Source: Cyrtodaria siliqua
Lineage: Eukaryota > Mollusca > Bivalvia > Adapedonta > Hiatellidae
Length of the DNA stretch: 64,000 nucleotides
Reading direction: 5' to 3'
NCBI GenBank assembly: GCA_037043455.1
Contig: JAWPHD010001431.1
Span: 124,001-188,000 of the forward strand
The notes beneath the pieces were generated by a model. The model was not told the DNA's origin and did not search any database. It worked only from the letters and a program-made list of their open reading frames with translations. The position numbers were made by a program, and so were the translations under genes. Positions 12,513 to 24,557 of the stretch are shown one piece after another. Position 1 is the first letter of the stretch, and every line of letters starts with the position of its first letter.

Positions 12513-14240
12513 CAGGGCTCAAGATAAGGACTATATAGTCTGGTAACCCAGGGTTCTCAGTAGACTTTAAAAGTGAAGAGTCATATGACCCTTGATTCAA
12601 AAATCCCAAGGGTCAAAATTGAAATGTCAAAAGTCAAATATAAATCAAGTCAATCGAAGCGCCGTTTTACATCCTTTAGTAACTTTGATTTTAGTGAATT
12701 CTGTAAATATTTTATTGCCAAGAAAGGTGTGCAAGGATGTACATTTGATTTTGAAAAACTACTATTCCATTTTACAATAATATGTCATTATGTCAAAGAT
12801 TCAAAGTTATGTAAGGATGTTTAATAAATTGGGGTCCACATTTGTTAATATTATAAGTTATTGGTGTTATTATATATTATAATATATGGTGTTATTATAA
12901 CAAGCTCTCTTATTTTCTGCTTCTTCAGAGCCTGAGGTTCACACAGTGCACCCTCAGACAATGCATCCCCGACAGGCCGTTTCGTAGACTGCGATGACAT
13001 AAACGAAAATATACTTCTTTGCGCCATTTACATAAATATAAAGTCCGTTACTAGATAGCACGAAAATAGTCTGTAAACACAAAATATCACGATGCGTAAT
13101 GTCCGCTAAGTTTTGACTGAATGATAGCCCAGGTTAAAAACGCTCTGTTTATGTACATTGCGCCGATTTAAAATATTTAAATTATTCTCATTAAAATTAT
13201 ATTTCTTTGTTCTTTAAAACGTGTGTAAAACAAAATTAACAAACAACAAACACAAATAAACAAACAACAAACACAAATAAAGTCAATTTTATTTTTGCCG
13301 ATTTTATCTTTTCACACGTTTGACCGCTAGCATCTGTTTTATCTCAGTTCGGTCTAATTAACCGGTAATCAATCAGAAACCGGTAGCAATCAATTACACA
13401 AGTTAATCCAGTCAAGTCATAATAGTCTCCACCCGCAAAAAGCATCATAAACTTCAAAGATAATCGTTAAATTATTAACACAATAGCAGCGATTAGATTA
13501 CACAGTGACACCATTTACAGACAGGTTATTTCCGCCTCTGTGTCACAAGCTGCGGCAGCAGCTAATTTGATTGGCCGAGAGGCGATCAAGGTTGTCAGGC
13601 AAGGTGTCAATCACTGTTATGCAGCGCGTACTCATTGTTGTGATGTTTGGACTTTGAGAAAATAGGTACATGTGTATTGGATTGATGCTTGGAAGCAAAT
13701 ACAAGCGCGTCATGAAAACGCACAGGTGGTAAATTAGCTGCGTCAAAATTAGGTCAAATTGAATTTCCATGCGTCGAAACGCGTGTGTATGCGTCTATTG
13801 AGAACCCTGGTAACCTGAGGCTAGTAAAAAAAAAAAAAACTGCCGGGATACGAAATGTTTGTTTTTGGATAGTCCGATGGGCTAGTAAAAGATGTGTTAA
13901 TTTTTTTTTTTTTTATATAAATCTATAGGTTTTGTAGTGACAGCACTTTCTAACATAACCTTTTAAAAATGGATATTTGCATATTAGTTTCAATAAGCCT
14001 CAGTAACCAAAAAGAGTGTTTTCCCCATATATTTTAAATTTTCGAGATGCTTTTATGTGCTTGGATAAGAAATGTGGAGATCTCGTCGAAATGCATTTAA
14101 AACTCAGTGAAAAGTAACCGAAATTCGAATTAAAATAATGTAATATGTAATATTGGGTAGTAAATTTTGAGCAGGTCTAGTGATTTTACCCAACTACAAA
14201 ACCGATGGTCTAGTAAACTAAATGTTAATTTCTAGCCCTG
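12513..14240 (+). mobile_element. Outer hAT-like MITE with CTAGTAAA subterminal motif, interrupted
   Basis: The left end CAGGGCTCAAGATAA and right end TTAATTTCTAGCCCTG form a short inverted pair. Beside the nested element, CTAGTAAA-type motifs recur (13823, 13883, 14157, 14211). The inner element 12549-13809 splits it ~30 bases from its left end. No clear target duplication survives, so the outer limits rest on the ends alone. Confidence 0.5.
12549..13809 (+). mobile_element. Inner hAT-like element, 1261 bp, 6-bp duplication GTAACC
   Basis: GTAACC at 12543-12548 and 13810-13815 flank CAGGGTTCTCAGTAGAC and, reversed on the right, CAGGGTTCTCAATAGAC (16 of 17 identical). Removing it restores a continuous outer element. 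Frames of up to 83 codons inside show no transposase motif, so it is non-autonomous. The interior has a small AAACAAACAACAAACACAAAT duplication at 13235-13280. Confidence 0.82.
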
Positions 14241-14249
14241 CAATCGTTT

Positions 14250-15600
14250 AATAAATTCAATATTAAACAGCTACTGTGTTAGTTCCTCTGTATTATTTAA
14301 TGTTACATATCTGTTATGCAAATTTTATGTGAAATATTGATCTAAATGTTCCCAATAGTGTTGTTGTTCGATACATTTTGTTGAGATAATTTTAGAAATG
14401 GTTAATCCAGGTGAAGGCATCTGAAAACAGCTAAATTGTATATCATCCCAGATGTGTTTAATGTTATCAGTCATTTAATTGTATTACCAATTTCCACCTA
14501 TACACATTGATCTTGTAATACACAGCTAGTCTGTATCAAATGAAAACAGAATCATATATTATTTAACTCATTCTGTTAACTGAGAAAAAAATAAAATAGA
14601 AACTTAAATGTGTATGTAAAAAAAGCGGCTTGCGAGAACAGTGAGAACATGTCAAAATGACTATCAAATTACTCATTTTAACCCTGAAATAAATCATTTA
14701 AAATTGCCGTGTGTCTCTTTAAGGATGACAGAATAGAATGAATTCTCCAAAGAAGTCATGAGTATCCATTTATAAAAACTCTTTACATGTATATCTTATA
14801 ATTATTTTTTATCAAGATGTAATTTATATAAGCAATGCAAAGGATTTGAAAAACCCACACCTGTAAACCTTTCATAAATTGATTGGTCTACAGTCTTTAA
14901 GATGGTTCAGTTGCAGGTCAGGCACCACAATTCAGTGTCATTTTAAACATTTTGCTATCAAAGCCAGTTTTATTTTGAGCTATGTTTTGTAATAAATGAC
15001 ACAACACACTTCCTGTCATTATAAAAAGCATTCATGTTTAACCTTAAATAAATAATGTGGTATTTTTAAGAAGATATTTGTATAATAATCCTGTATTTGT
15101 GCATGATTTAGAAGGGAAAAAATCAGCTTGTCAGTCATTTATTGTTTATTTATTATAATTGTTCTGGCAGGTATGCGGTATGCAAAAATTGTGTATATAA
15201 AAGACTTAGAGAAAATTGTACCCTACTTTTTTTCAAGATACACACAGATTTTATGGCAGTCTTTCATAACCTGAAGATAGATTATAAATTAATGGCGGGC
15301 TTCTTGATACACTTTGTGATTTATGACATGTAACCGAACACGGGCTTGAGCAAAGGTTAAGTAAAAAATCTTCTCTGGTGAAACATAATCCCCTGCTGGT
15401 TGAATGGTGTGGTGTATGCATTATATAGAAGTTTGGTTTGTATTCAATATTTGAGGACTTCAATAAATTACCTTAAATAGAATTTAAACTGTGCACATTT
15501 TTCATAATTTGACTGCAGTCTGGATAATCTGTACATAATATTAATGGAATAGGTCTTTAGGCAGCAAAACTAAGGTAGAGCTTTTTTCTCAAATTAAAGG
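14250..15600. other. No gene seen
   Basis: AT-rich sequence. 'GCCGTGTGTCTCTTTAAGG' at 14706-14724 looks like a right end of the TTAA/AGGGACAC MITE family; its left end was not found. Confidence 0.35.
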
Positions 15601-15608
15601 AAGTACAT

Positions 15609-15875
15609 CAGGCCTGGAATTCACCTACCATTCTTGAAACTATTCTTAGACGAGCTCATTAGTACTGAAAATAAATTCTCAAAATTGTTCTATGACCTTA
15701 AAGATAAACAATCGCTTGAAGTTGCTATTCATTAGTATGCAACATATTTATACATATAGCAGCTTGTTATGAACAGTTATTCTGTAAACTTTTAGAAATA
15801 TTTGTTATTGAAATTTGCATACTTGAGCTCAAGTCTTAGAATATTCTCAGGAATGGTTGGTGAATTCAAGGCCTG
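15609..15875 (+). mobile_element. MITE with ~50-bp inverted repeats (CAGGCCTGGAATTCACC)
   Basis: Left CAGGCCTGGAATTCACC and right (reversed) CAGGCCTTGAATTCACC begin arms that stay similar for ~50 bases, including ACCATTC, ATATTCT-like and GAGCTCA blocks. No flanking duplication was recognised. No coding capacity. Confidence 0.65.
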
Positions 15876-15879
15876 GAAT

Positions 15880-16330
15880 TGTATTGCTTTTAGAATTGCT
15901 TGTTCAAATACATTATTTATGTATTAAGTTGATAAAAACCTTAAACCACCAGCAGAAATTATATTGAACATATAAAATAAAAGACCCAAAGAAGGTACTA
16001 TATTTCCTAACTATGGTTATGCGCCTGGGATAGCTATTTTAAGCTTGACGGTAAAACAATCGCAATGTTTCTTAAAGCGAGCGTCGTGTGTAAATATCGC
16101 CGAGGTCATCCCGCAGATATTTATACCTGGTGATAGCTCTATGGACTAATAAGAGTGGTTGTAATTTATAATTATTCATTACTGCGTTGTATTATATGAA
16201 ACTGTTAATGGTCTGTCTATATCTTAGAAATATTGCGCGATTTAAAATAGTCATTTGATAGCTTTTTATTTTATATTAATTAAATGTAGCACCAAAGCCT
16301 GATGAACTCCCTTTAAGTCATTTAGAATTA
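15880..16330. other. No gene seen
   Basis: AT-rich sequence with a slightly more GC-rich patch at 16070-16110. No feature could be supported. Confidence 0.4.
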
Positions 16331-16336
16331 GTTATC

Positions 16337-17870
16337 TCAATGTTCAAGTTATAAATATGAAATATTAAATACTATGATGAACCTTTTGGTAATAAACTTC
16401 TTAACTCATTATTAAAGGCATTTGCTGTAGTTTTCCATGCGCATCTTTTTTGGGCGACTTGCTTCTAAAACTATTGGATGGATTTTCCTAAAAATTTCCT
16501 GGAATGTTGCTTTTGATGTCTAGTTCTTTTTTTTATTTTTTTTATTTCTTTTTAATTTTATTTTTTTATTTTATTTTTTTATTTAATTATTTTATTTTTT
16601 TTATTTTTTTTATTGTCTTTATTTAAATAAAGGCCTATTATTAGATACATAAAATAGGAAAAATATAGCATTTTGTAAAAATTCCAACAAAATTAAAAAA
16701 ATTAAGCATAATGGTACGGTTCCAAAAACCAATATTAAATCTCAATATGCATGGTGACCTATACATTTAATTGAATATATTGTCTAAATATATGTTCAAA
16801 TAAGTGCCTAGGAAGTTCGAACAAATTCTGTTATTAGGAACATAACAAAAAAGGAAAATATACCATTTCTATATAATTTCATACAAAACTTGGCCTTTTA
16901 GCATAGGGGTAGGGTTTCAAATTCTTTTTCTAAACAAGCATGGGGACCTATCATTTTTATTGCACATTTTGTTTTTATATATGTTAAATTATGTGCTTAG
17001 AAAGTTTAAAAAAATTCTGTTATTGGGAACATACAAAAAAAAAAGGAAATTGTATCATTATGGGCTAATTTGTGCATAAATTGTGGTAATGGTCTCAACA
17101 GATTTTGTAAAAAAATATAGGTTTTACATAAAGATGAGCTTTAAATGTTATTGTAATTAAATGTTCTTTACTTCAATACACTTTTAGCGGAATTGTGACC
17201 AATGAATAAATGATTAGACTTCAAAAATATCTTATTTAGCTATTTTATGGACTTGTTCAACTTTTTGGACAGATTGACATGACGGTGGCATTACAAATTA
17301 TTTTTTAAAAAGCATGGTGACCTACCATTATTTTTAACTTTTCTGTCTACATATATAACAGACTTACTGTATAAAAAGTTTAAAGAAAATCTGTTTTGTA
17401 GAAAAAACTATAGAAAATGTCTTTAAGTAACTTTTAGTGATTTAAGTTATAAATATGAAATATTAAATACTATGTCGAACCTTTTCTTATTAAACTTATT
17501 AACTCCTTATTAAGAACTTTTAGTGATTCAAGTTATAAATATGAAATTTTAAATACTATGATGAACCTTTTGGTATGAAACTTCTTAACTCGTTATTAAG
17601 AACTTTTAGTGATTCAAGTTATAAATATGAAATTTTAAATACGATGTTGAACACTTCTCAACTCTTTGTTAAGTAACTTTTAGTGATTCAAGTTATAAAA
17701 ATGAAATTTTAATAACGACAATGAACCTTTTGGTATTAAACTTCTTTACTCGTTATCAAAAAACTTTTAGTGATTCAAGTTATAAATATGAAATTTTAAA
17801 TACTATGATGAACCTTTTGGTAATAAACTCAAGTCGTTATTAAGTAACTTTTAGGGATTTTCAATTTAGT
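16337..17870 (+). repeat. ~85-bp AT-rich tandem array, split by ~1 kb of other sequence
   Basis: The unit contains 'CAAGTTATAAATATGAAAT', 'TACTATGATGAACCTTTTGG' and 'CTTCTTAACTC(G/A)TTATTAAG'. One unit lies at 16337-16420 and about five at 17444-17870 (spacings 75-87). The intervening 16425-17430 starts with 'GCGACTTGCTTCTAAAACTA', similar to the 320-bp units at 59.7-63.6 kb, and then T-rich DNA. A related element therefore probably inserted into the array. Confidence 0.65.
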
Positions 17871-18769
17871 GATTTTCAAGGGGCAATGAAATCTTTAAGT
17901 ATGGTCTATCATTAAAGCTGGCACCCTGTATCATTTTGACTTTAAAAAACCAGCATGCATAAAATTTAAAATAAAAAATAATCAAATATGGTTTGTAGGA
18001 ATAATAATTCAGTCTTGCACACTTTAGGCTCCTTTTTTTTTTATATGTTTTTTTTTCTTTCTTAAAATCTTGGTTCCTGTACATTTGAAAGTCAATACCG
18101 TTGCATGAATTTTATTTCATTTGTTTGAAGTTTGTGTGTAGATAAGTTAATTTGGTCTCACTACATCAAAATTATATTACAGAAGTTATGGGCCCTTTAC
18201 TGACTCATATTCTTTGTAATTTTCTGCACGTATTTCTCTATTTTAATGGCATTATACTAAAACTGATTTGCAGCTTATCTGGGACTCTGTTTATATGTAT
18301 CGTATTTTAGAGAATTAATCAAAAAAGGCTTACATCAGCACTTAAATCATGCATACCACTGTGTTATTTTCAAACTGAACTTTGTGGATCGTTAATGGTT
18401 TGTGGCATTATGTAATTTATTCTTGGAATACTATGGGTTTGAATCCTTGTCTGCGTGGCATGTAGATGATGATCGATGTTCCGTCCATCACAGTGTATGT
18501 GTTATTTCTGATTTCCGCCTACATGCAGACCACCACATTGACAGCCAAACAATATCTCTTCCATCACTGCCAATATAATATTGTATACATGGTTCATAAT
18601 AATAATAATCAATGTTAAAAGTAAATAAATTCTTATCTATACTGATTAAAATTGTTTTTCCAGGAGGCATGAATTTATCAATGCTCATAAAAAGCATCCA
18701 GATCATTGATCTGATTGTCACAGGATTTGTAGGTTTTTTTTTACCTCCTACATCTACTTGTAAGTGAGG

Positions 18770-18895
18770 AAGTGCCGATTCTTACAGATGGCGGAAAAGT
18801 GGGTGGTCTGCTCCACCACAAAAAATCGACCGTCATATATAACCTTACATGTGTTGAAAATGACGTATAACACGATACAAACAAAACCTCCTACA
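18770..18895 (+). mobile_element. SINE family alpha, 3' part
   Basis: 'GATTCTTACAGATGGCGGA', 'GTGGGTGGTCTGCTCCACCA', 'AATCGACCGTCATATATAAC' and 'AAAATGACGTATAACAC' match the family in order. A small duplication, 'CTACATC(C/A)ACCAGATCTCAT' with CACGGGCAG, follows at 18890-18950. Confidence 0.65.
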
Positions 18896-19079
18896 TCCAC
18901 CAGATCTCATCACGGGCAGCTCCTACATCAACCAGATCTCATCACGGGCAGGCACATTGTAAGAGTCTCTTGTGAAGATCATCGGGATTTCCAACACAAG
19001 GTCTAATTGTTTTTATCGGAACAGAGGCTTTTGACAATTAAAACAGTTAAATATACCGAGGGTTAATTGGAATTTCCCT

Positions 19080-19213
19080 ATCTAAACCGGATGCCTGCGA
19101 TTGATTGGTCCAGTGTATGTGGTCCTGTGTATATGAATATAGCGTCAGTACACGTTAAAGAATTATAGAAATGTATTTAGAAATCAGAGGCCAAGGATCC
19201 TGGATTACTATGT
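19080..19213 (+). mobile_element. Old fragment of SINE family gamma body
   Basis: 'GTGGTCCTGTGTAT', 'ACACGTTAAAGAATTATAG' and 'GGATCCTGGATTACTATGTA' match, in order, the central body of the intact SINE at 54271-54597. Strongly diverged; head and tail absent. Confidence 0.45.
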
Positions 19214-19221
19214 ATCATTGG

Positions 19222-19982
19222 TAGTGATGGGCAATCATCGATCATCGGTTACAATCGGTAATCGATCAATCATCGGTTCTAATCGGTCAGTTAATATGAA
19301 ACATAACATGTGTATGTTAATCTGAGTTTGAGACCTTGAACTTAGAATTATTTCTGATTAAGCATGTATTCTTTCCTGTCTTATGCCATTGAAATTTCAT
19401 CAGCAAAATAACTCTAATTCATATAACTTTGTTTATTTGTTTATAATTATGTTCATTTTCATAAGTGTTGTCTCCTAGAAAATCATGTTTATTTCTATTT
19501 TGAACATTAATTAAGCGAATTTTTACATTCAACCGATGATCGATTATAGACTATCATAATCGATCATCATAATCGGATCGTGCAGTTTTTTTTTTATGCC
19601 TAATTTGGGGCCGAAATTCGGCCCCATTTCGGCCTCATTCACAATTCCAAAAAGTATCCTTTTTTTCACAATTATATCCAAAAAATGTTTTTTTGGGGGG
19701 TAAATACAGACCAGTAAGGATACTAGTCTTAATATAAGCTGGTGTCAAAACTAGTCTGTATTTACCAAAAAACAAAACTTAAAACCAAGGGATAATAAAC
19801 TGAAAATAAAAGTGAAAAAAGTTTATTTCTCTTTTGTTATAATATTTCACAATTTCTAGAAAAATGCCGCTATTTTTCACAATGGCACGGGCACAGGCTG
19901 CATTCGCAAAACACATAAAAAAAACACTGGGATGCCTAAGTAACTGATGATCAGTTACAATCGATTAATCGGTACATCACTA
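19222..19982 (+). mobile_element. hAT-type element with perfect 8-bp duplication ATCATTGG
   Basis: ATCATTGG occurs at 19214-19221 and 19983-19990. The ends are TAGTGATG at left and CATCACTA at right. Subterminal ATCGAT, AATCGGT and ATCATCG motifs recur many times on both sides. An 8-bp duplication is the hAT hallmark. The middle (about 19579-19940) is a second, GGCC-rich MITE nested inside. Confidence 0.82.
19579..19940 (+). mobile_element. GGCC-rich MITE nested in the hAT-type element
   Basis: It starts CAGTTTTTTTTTATG and ends, reversed, CAGTGTTTTTTTTATG. The interior has 'GGGGCCGAAATTCGGCCCC', resembling 'GTCGAAATTCGGCCC' in 10327-10668 and 'GGGGCCGAATATAGGCCCC' at 21273. No clean duplication was seen (GGATCGTG versus GGATGCCT). 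The limits are approximate. Confidence 0.5.
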
Positions 19983-20488
19983 ATCATTGGGCGGCTTAAC
20001 AATGTGTAAACGAGTGTTAACTCAATTCAGTTCGTTCATAGTGTGATAACCCTAGATCATGTATGGTTATATAACCCTGATGAACCATGTTATCAACCTC
20101 TATTCTAGCTCTAATTATAATCTCTGTTGGAATGTGTGATAAATAATTATGTTAATTTTCAGGTCAGGATCCAGAATTGTGGAAGGGGCTGTACACCATC
20201 TCTTATGGTTGAAGGGTCAGTCAGTCACTATGTGGCCCATAGTACTTCATATGTAAAAATACAACTTTTGTAAATAATTTTGGGGAGCATATACATTTAG
20301 CTATGGTTACATCTTTATGTGCGCCTGATTATGTCACGGCATTTTTCTAAATAATAAGATTATAAGTAAACATCCATACATGCCCCAGTTTGTGTGGTCC
20401 ATATTAAATATTAGCATATTTAAAATTTACCTGTCGCTTTAAGCTCCCTGCATGTGAATAAGCATCAACTGCATCTTCATGGTTATAT

Positions 20489-20937
20489 CATAGGTGCCAG
20501 GTTGCTATCAAAAAAAGCTCTGTAAAATAGTTTGACCAAAGACAAAAGCTATCCGAAAAACTACTTGAGAAGTTTTGAAAAGCCTCCTGTAAAAAGTCGA
20601 AAATTTTGTAAACAAACTATATTACATACAAGGTATGACAGCTGCCATATTAGCCGGGGCGGAAGTGCGTAATTTTCCCGTAATTCACAGACTGTTTACC
20701 GTCACATCTGCATACGCAACTGTCATTGCAGGGAATCGTACTAAAATAGAATTGAATAATGGTACCTACACAAATCAGCATTACGTTGTAGAATTGGGTA
20801 CCAATAAATTATTACGCACTTCTGCCCCAACTTTTTACAGGAGTCTTTTCAAAACTTCTCAAGTAGTTTTTCGGATAGCTTGTGTCTTTGGTCAAACTAT
20901 ATTACAGAGTTTTTTTGATAGCAACCTGGCACCTATG
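20489..20937 (+). mobile_element. MITE with ~100-bp inverted repeats and 8-bp duplication GGTTATAT
   Basis: GGTTATAT lies at 20481-20488 and 20938-20945. The ends are CATAGGTGCCAGG and CCTGGCACCTATG. The arms include 'TTTGACCAAAGACA', 'AGCTATCCGAAAAACTACTT' and 'GAGAAGTTTTGAAAAG', each found reversed on the right. The 114-codon frame starting at 20635 is loop plus arm, not a gene. Long arms with CA...TG ends and 8-bp duplication fit hAT, P or MULE-type MITEs; I cannot decide between them. Confidence 0.82.
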
Positions 20938-21249
20938 GGTTATATATTTCAAAAAAAAAGGTGGAGGGTAGGAATTTAAAAGGATGCAGGGCAATCTAGA
21001 TTTGTTTTAAACACACAGCATCCCGTGAGTTTTTCTATATAACTTTCATCTTGGCACACATCATAATTAATATTAAAAAAAAAAGTTTCATATTATTGCA
21101 TACTAATTCTAGTTGATAATATTTGCCTCAAAAATGTAGGTACAACATCATTTTACATTTGACATTAAACTTGTTCAGGTTTACAAACTTCTAAAACATG
21201 GTGATATTTATTATGTATACAGTACCCACAAGCTCCAAATATTGGTATT

Positions 21250-21330
21250 CTGGGATTTTTCTAAAAGTCCTATGGGGCCGAATATAGGCCCCTTGCCAAT
21301 TCAAAATTTGTTATTTCCCCCTCCTATTCC
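21250..21330 (+). mobile_element. Fragment of the GGCC/ATTTTTCT MITE group
   Basis: 'CTGGGATTTTTCTAAAAGTC' and 'GGGGCCGAATATAGGCCCC' resemble the left part of 10327-10668. The right end was not recognised. Confidence 0.4.
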
Positions 21331-21404
21331 CTGCAATTAATTCTAAAATAAATAAAATTAAAAAATAAAGGAAATTCAGCAACATTTGTTGTCACCTTTA
21401 TGTA

Positions 21405-21519
21405 TTAGTTAGAGGCTATGAAGTGAAGTTTTAACTATTAAGAAACCCTATGGGAAGGAACGCAGTGACTGACCGGGGTTACTTAATTGTTAAAATTTCA
21501 CTTCTTAGCCTCTAACTGA
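21405..21519. repeat. Near-perfect hairpin, 38-bp arms
   Basis: The left arm 21405-21442 (starting TTAGTTAGAGGCTATGAAGT) is complementary to 21482-21519 (ending TTCTTAGCCTCTAACT) with about four mismatches. The loop is ~39 bases. It could be the core of a foldback MITE. Confidence 0.65.
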
Positions 21520-21630
21520 CTTAGTCTTTGCCCTAATTTCCCCCGCGCTTCTACGAAACCACGCCTCTTAACATGTTCGCGCTTCTACTAAATCCGCCTC
21601 CTTGTGTCCATTTAGTAAGCGATTACTAAA

Positions 21631-21944
21631 AGGGACACACGGCAATCTTGATTTTTTAAAAACTCACGGCGTCCCGTTAGTTTTTCTCTTCACTTGCATT
21701 TGTTCAATCATTAATAGTAATTGTTAGAATAGTTCAAAGCAAATTATTTTTACATATTACTAACTTTTTATAATAGTGCATCAATAATATGTTTAAAAAT
21801 TTGCTGAAATACTGAAGAAAATTGAAATCTCAGATTTTTATTTAATCATATGCAAGCAGTTTTAAAGTCAAAATGACGCAGGATAACTAAATTGAGAAGC
21901 AAATTTTAATGTTTGAATAAAACTCCAGATTGCCATGTGTCCCT
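21631..21944 (+). mobile_element. TTAA-family MITE (AGGGACACACGGCAATC)
   Basis: The left end AGGGACACACGGCAATCTTGA and right end ATTGCCATGTGTCCCT are inverted. The right flank is TTAA and the left flank TAAA, one base off. The ends match the intact copy at 51579-51838; the interiors differ. Confidence 0.65.
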
Positions 21945-21959
21945 TTAATGGTTAAATGG

Positions 21960-24550
21960 TTAAAATTGGTGATCGTTAGAAATTTACATGAATAAGTTCG
22001 CCATTTTTTTAAAATTCCTTACCGTCTGATCTGATTGGAGGAAAAAGTAGGGCAAACACTAATTACATTTAAGTAACGGAAATAACTATGTCCGAATTAA
22101 AATTTATGTGTTTATATTTTTATGTATAAAGGGAAGTTTAAAAATGTGTACAACCACTGGGTGATTGTCAGAGCTCATGGGGCTCATGGGCCTGTGCAAA
22201 AGTAATTATAATAACAAAAATAAAAACTCATTAATTGAGGTAACTGATTTCATTTGAGTCTTATTGAATATATGCGATCATTTAAAACATTCAAAATATT
22301 TCACAGATAAGGTTAATAAATGAATTCATCTGGTATGGATTTCCCAATAAAAATAATCCCTATTCGAGCTAAGGGCCTTTTCACAAAATATGGTACTTGT
22401 GAGCTATTCAAGGAAAGTGTTAAAATATACTCGGTAAAAAAAGTTTTGGACCAGGGTATATAAAGTCATATAAAAATAAAACTAGTGGATAGAATTTAAG
22501 TATATTTTTTTAGTAACCAAGGTCTATCCTACCTGGTTAATTTGGTACCAGAAACATTCCAAACAAGATTTGATTTTTAAAAAATATCGCGAACACCCAA
22601 AGGGTCTGTAAAAAATGTTGCAAAGTCCATTAAAAACTTGTATCAGTTAAGGACACATTCGAGTAACCAATAAAAAGATTATTATTTTTTAACAAACTTT
22701 CATTGTAAACGATAATTATTGTTGATTGTTGATCTATTGTGAATTATCAACTGAGATAATAAGGGTTATGGTCGAATGTCAAGGTTCAGCGATCATTGTA
22801 CGGGTTAGAACACTGCCATGGTCCAAAACTTTTTTTACAGAGTATAGATATCAGAAGAAATTTTTTGCTTAATTGCAGGGTTGTAGATTATTCAGTGGAT
22901 GTTTTGGGCTGTTTTTATATCGATATTTGGTCATATTCCAAAACCAGATTATGTATTTTTTTCCCAATTTTGAGACAACACTTTCCAATTGAAAAGGGGG
23001 TGGGGGAAGGGGAAAGAAGAAAAAAAAAGTAGCGAAAGTGTCGAGTATCGAGTATGAAACACATTTAAATGCCTCTGTTGACCTCGGTGTACTGTAAACA
23101 GTATAAGGTAAAATTATGAAATAAAATATTACTGTATTTCTGTATATTTTTACCAATTTTATGAAAAAACACGCTAAAATTCCCAGTTGTCACGGTATGG
23201 GTTATGTTCCCAAAATATAGGGGGGAAAAAACACTGTTATTGGAATAAACTTTCTGATATATTGATATCCACCATAAATTCCTTCAACCAAGTAATCTTA
23301 ACAAACATCCTTATAAGTTCAAACGAAAAAATCAATAAAGGACCCCAGTCAAAATCATAAATACCAGTTTGGAAAAGCACATATTATGAGAAAGGCCTTA
23401 AAACTGATGGTTTGAAAAATTGGCATTGACTAAATAATAAATAAGGACAGTATGATCAAGGTTTACTGGATTACTACATCAACGTGATAACTAACTGCGC
23501 CAAGATCGCCTTATGGTCCTTTTAAGTTAAGTTTCAACTTAATGACTCAGCCAAGTAGTCGGGTTATTTGGTTTAAATCATTAAAATTTATTCATTATGC
23601 TTAAAGGCTTTTATAAATCCCTCTTTTGCGATCAACTACACTTTATTTGAATTTGTGTCCCTTTAGATGTCATGTTTCAACAGTTCCGTTTTTACTTGAT
23701 ATTTCTAAGATATCTGTTTCGCGTAATCACCAACTTTAATATGATTAATTACTAGCATATCAAGTTTTGTTTGTTGCGTTTAAATTTACCGAAACAATCA
23801 CACGTCCCATCAGTTATTGATTTGTTAACTGATCCATTAATTGTTCGGCTTCAGCTTGAAGCATCTGATTGGTCAATCAACCTTGCCTTGTTCCCAGAAG
23901 ATTAACAAAGGGAACCATTCTGATACTTTGGTAAGCGAGAATGGTGCGGTTACACACAGGATCTCGTATAGATCTCAGATTTTTTTCATTCATTTTTGAC
24001 TAGCACAAAATGTCATGAAGGACTTCGGGTTTGTTATAAGTTTGAACCCGGTCGAAAAAAAAATCATGGGGAAAAAATATCCTATTGGCCAATGTAAGAG
24101 TATAAATTATATACCGTATATTAAAACAGTAGTGCGATTGAACATTATGGTTGCCAGTCATGTGTGCACCAACGGGTATTTAGAGTGACATATAGATTAC
24201 GTGACAAGATTTATTTCATTGGTTACTAGAACAGAAGAATGTATTAAAATATTATATTGTTGCTGTAGATTTCCAGTGCCAAGACATTATTTTTCTAAAA
24301 AAAACATTATTTTTCTAAAAAATGCTGCAAATTATGAAAAAAATAAGTAGGCAATTGGACAGTAATGGTATGATCAAATGAAAAGATCTTGTTGGTTGAA
24401 TAATGTCAATAAAAACTTAATAATTTGAATATTAAAATATTTTTATAATCTGTTGTAAGTTCTTCTTATAAATCTCATTCGTTTATAAAAAAATAATATA
24501 TATATTGTTTACCGGTATGTCTCCTGGAAAGTTCTAAAGTAACTGACTTG
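21960..24550. other. No gene seen
   Basis: AT-rich sequence. A possible ~1-kb diverged inverted-end element (about 22371-23400) is described among the findings. 'GAATTTGTGTCCCTTTAGATG' at 23648 may be a stray right end of the TTAA family. Confidence 0.35.
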
Positions 24551-24557
24551 AAATTGT

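Noticed and set aside
20635..20979. 114-codon frame as a gene
   Set aside because: It lies in the loop and right arm of the 20489-20937 MITE and reads past its duplication.
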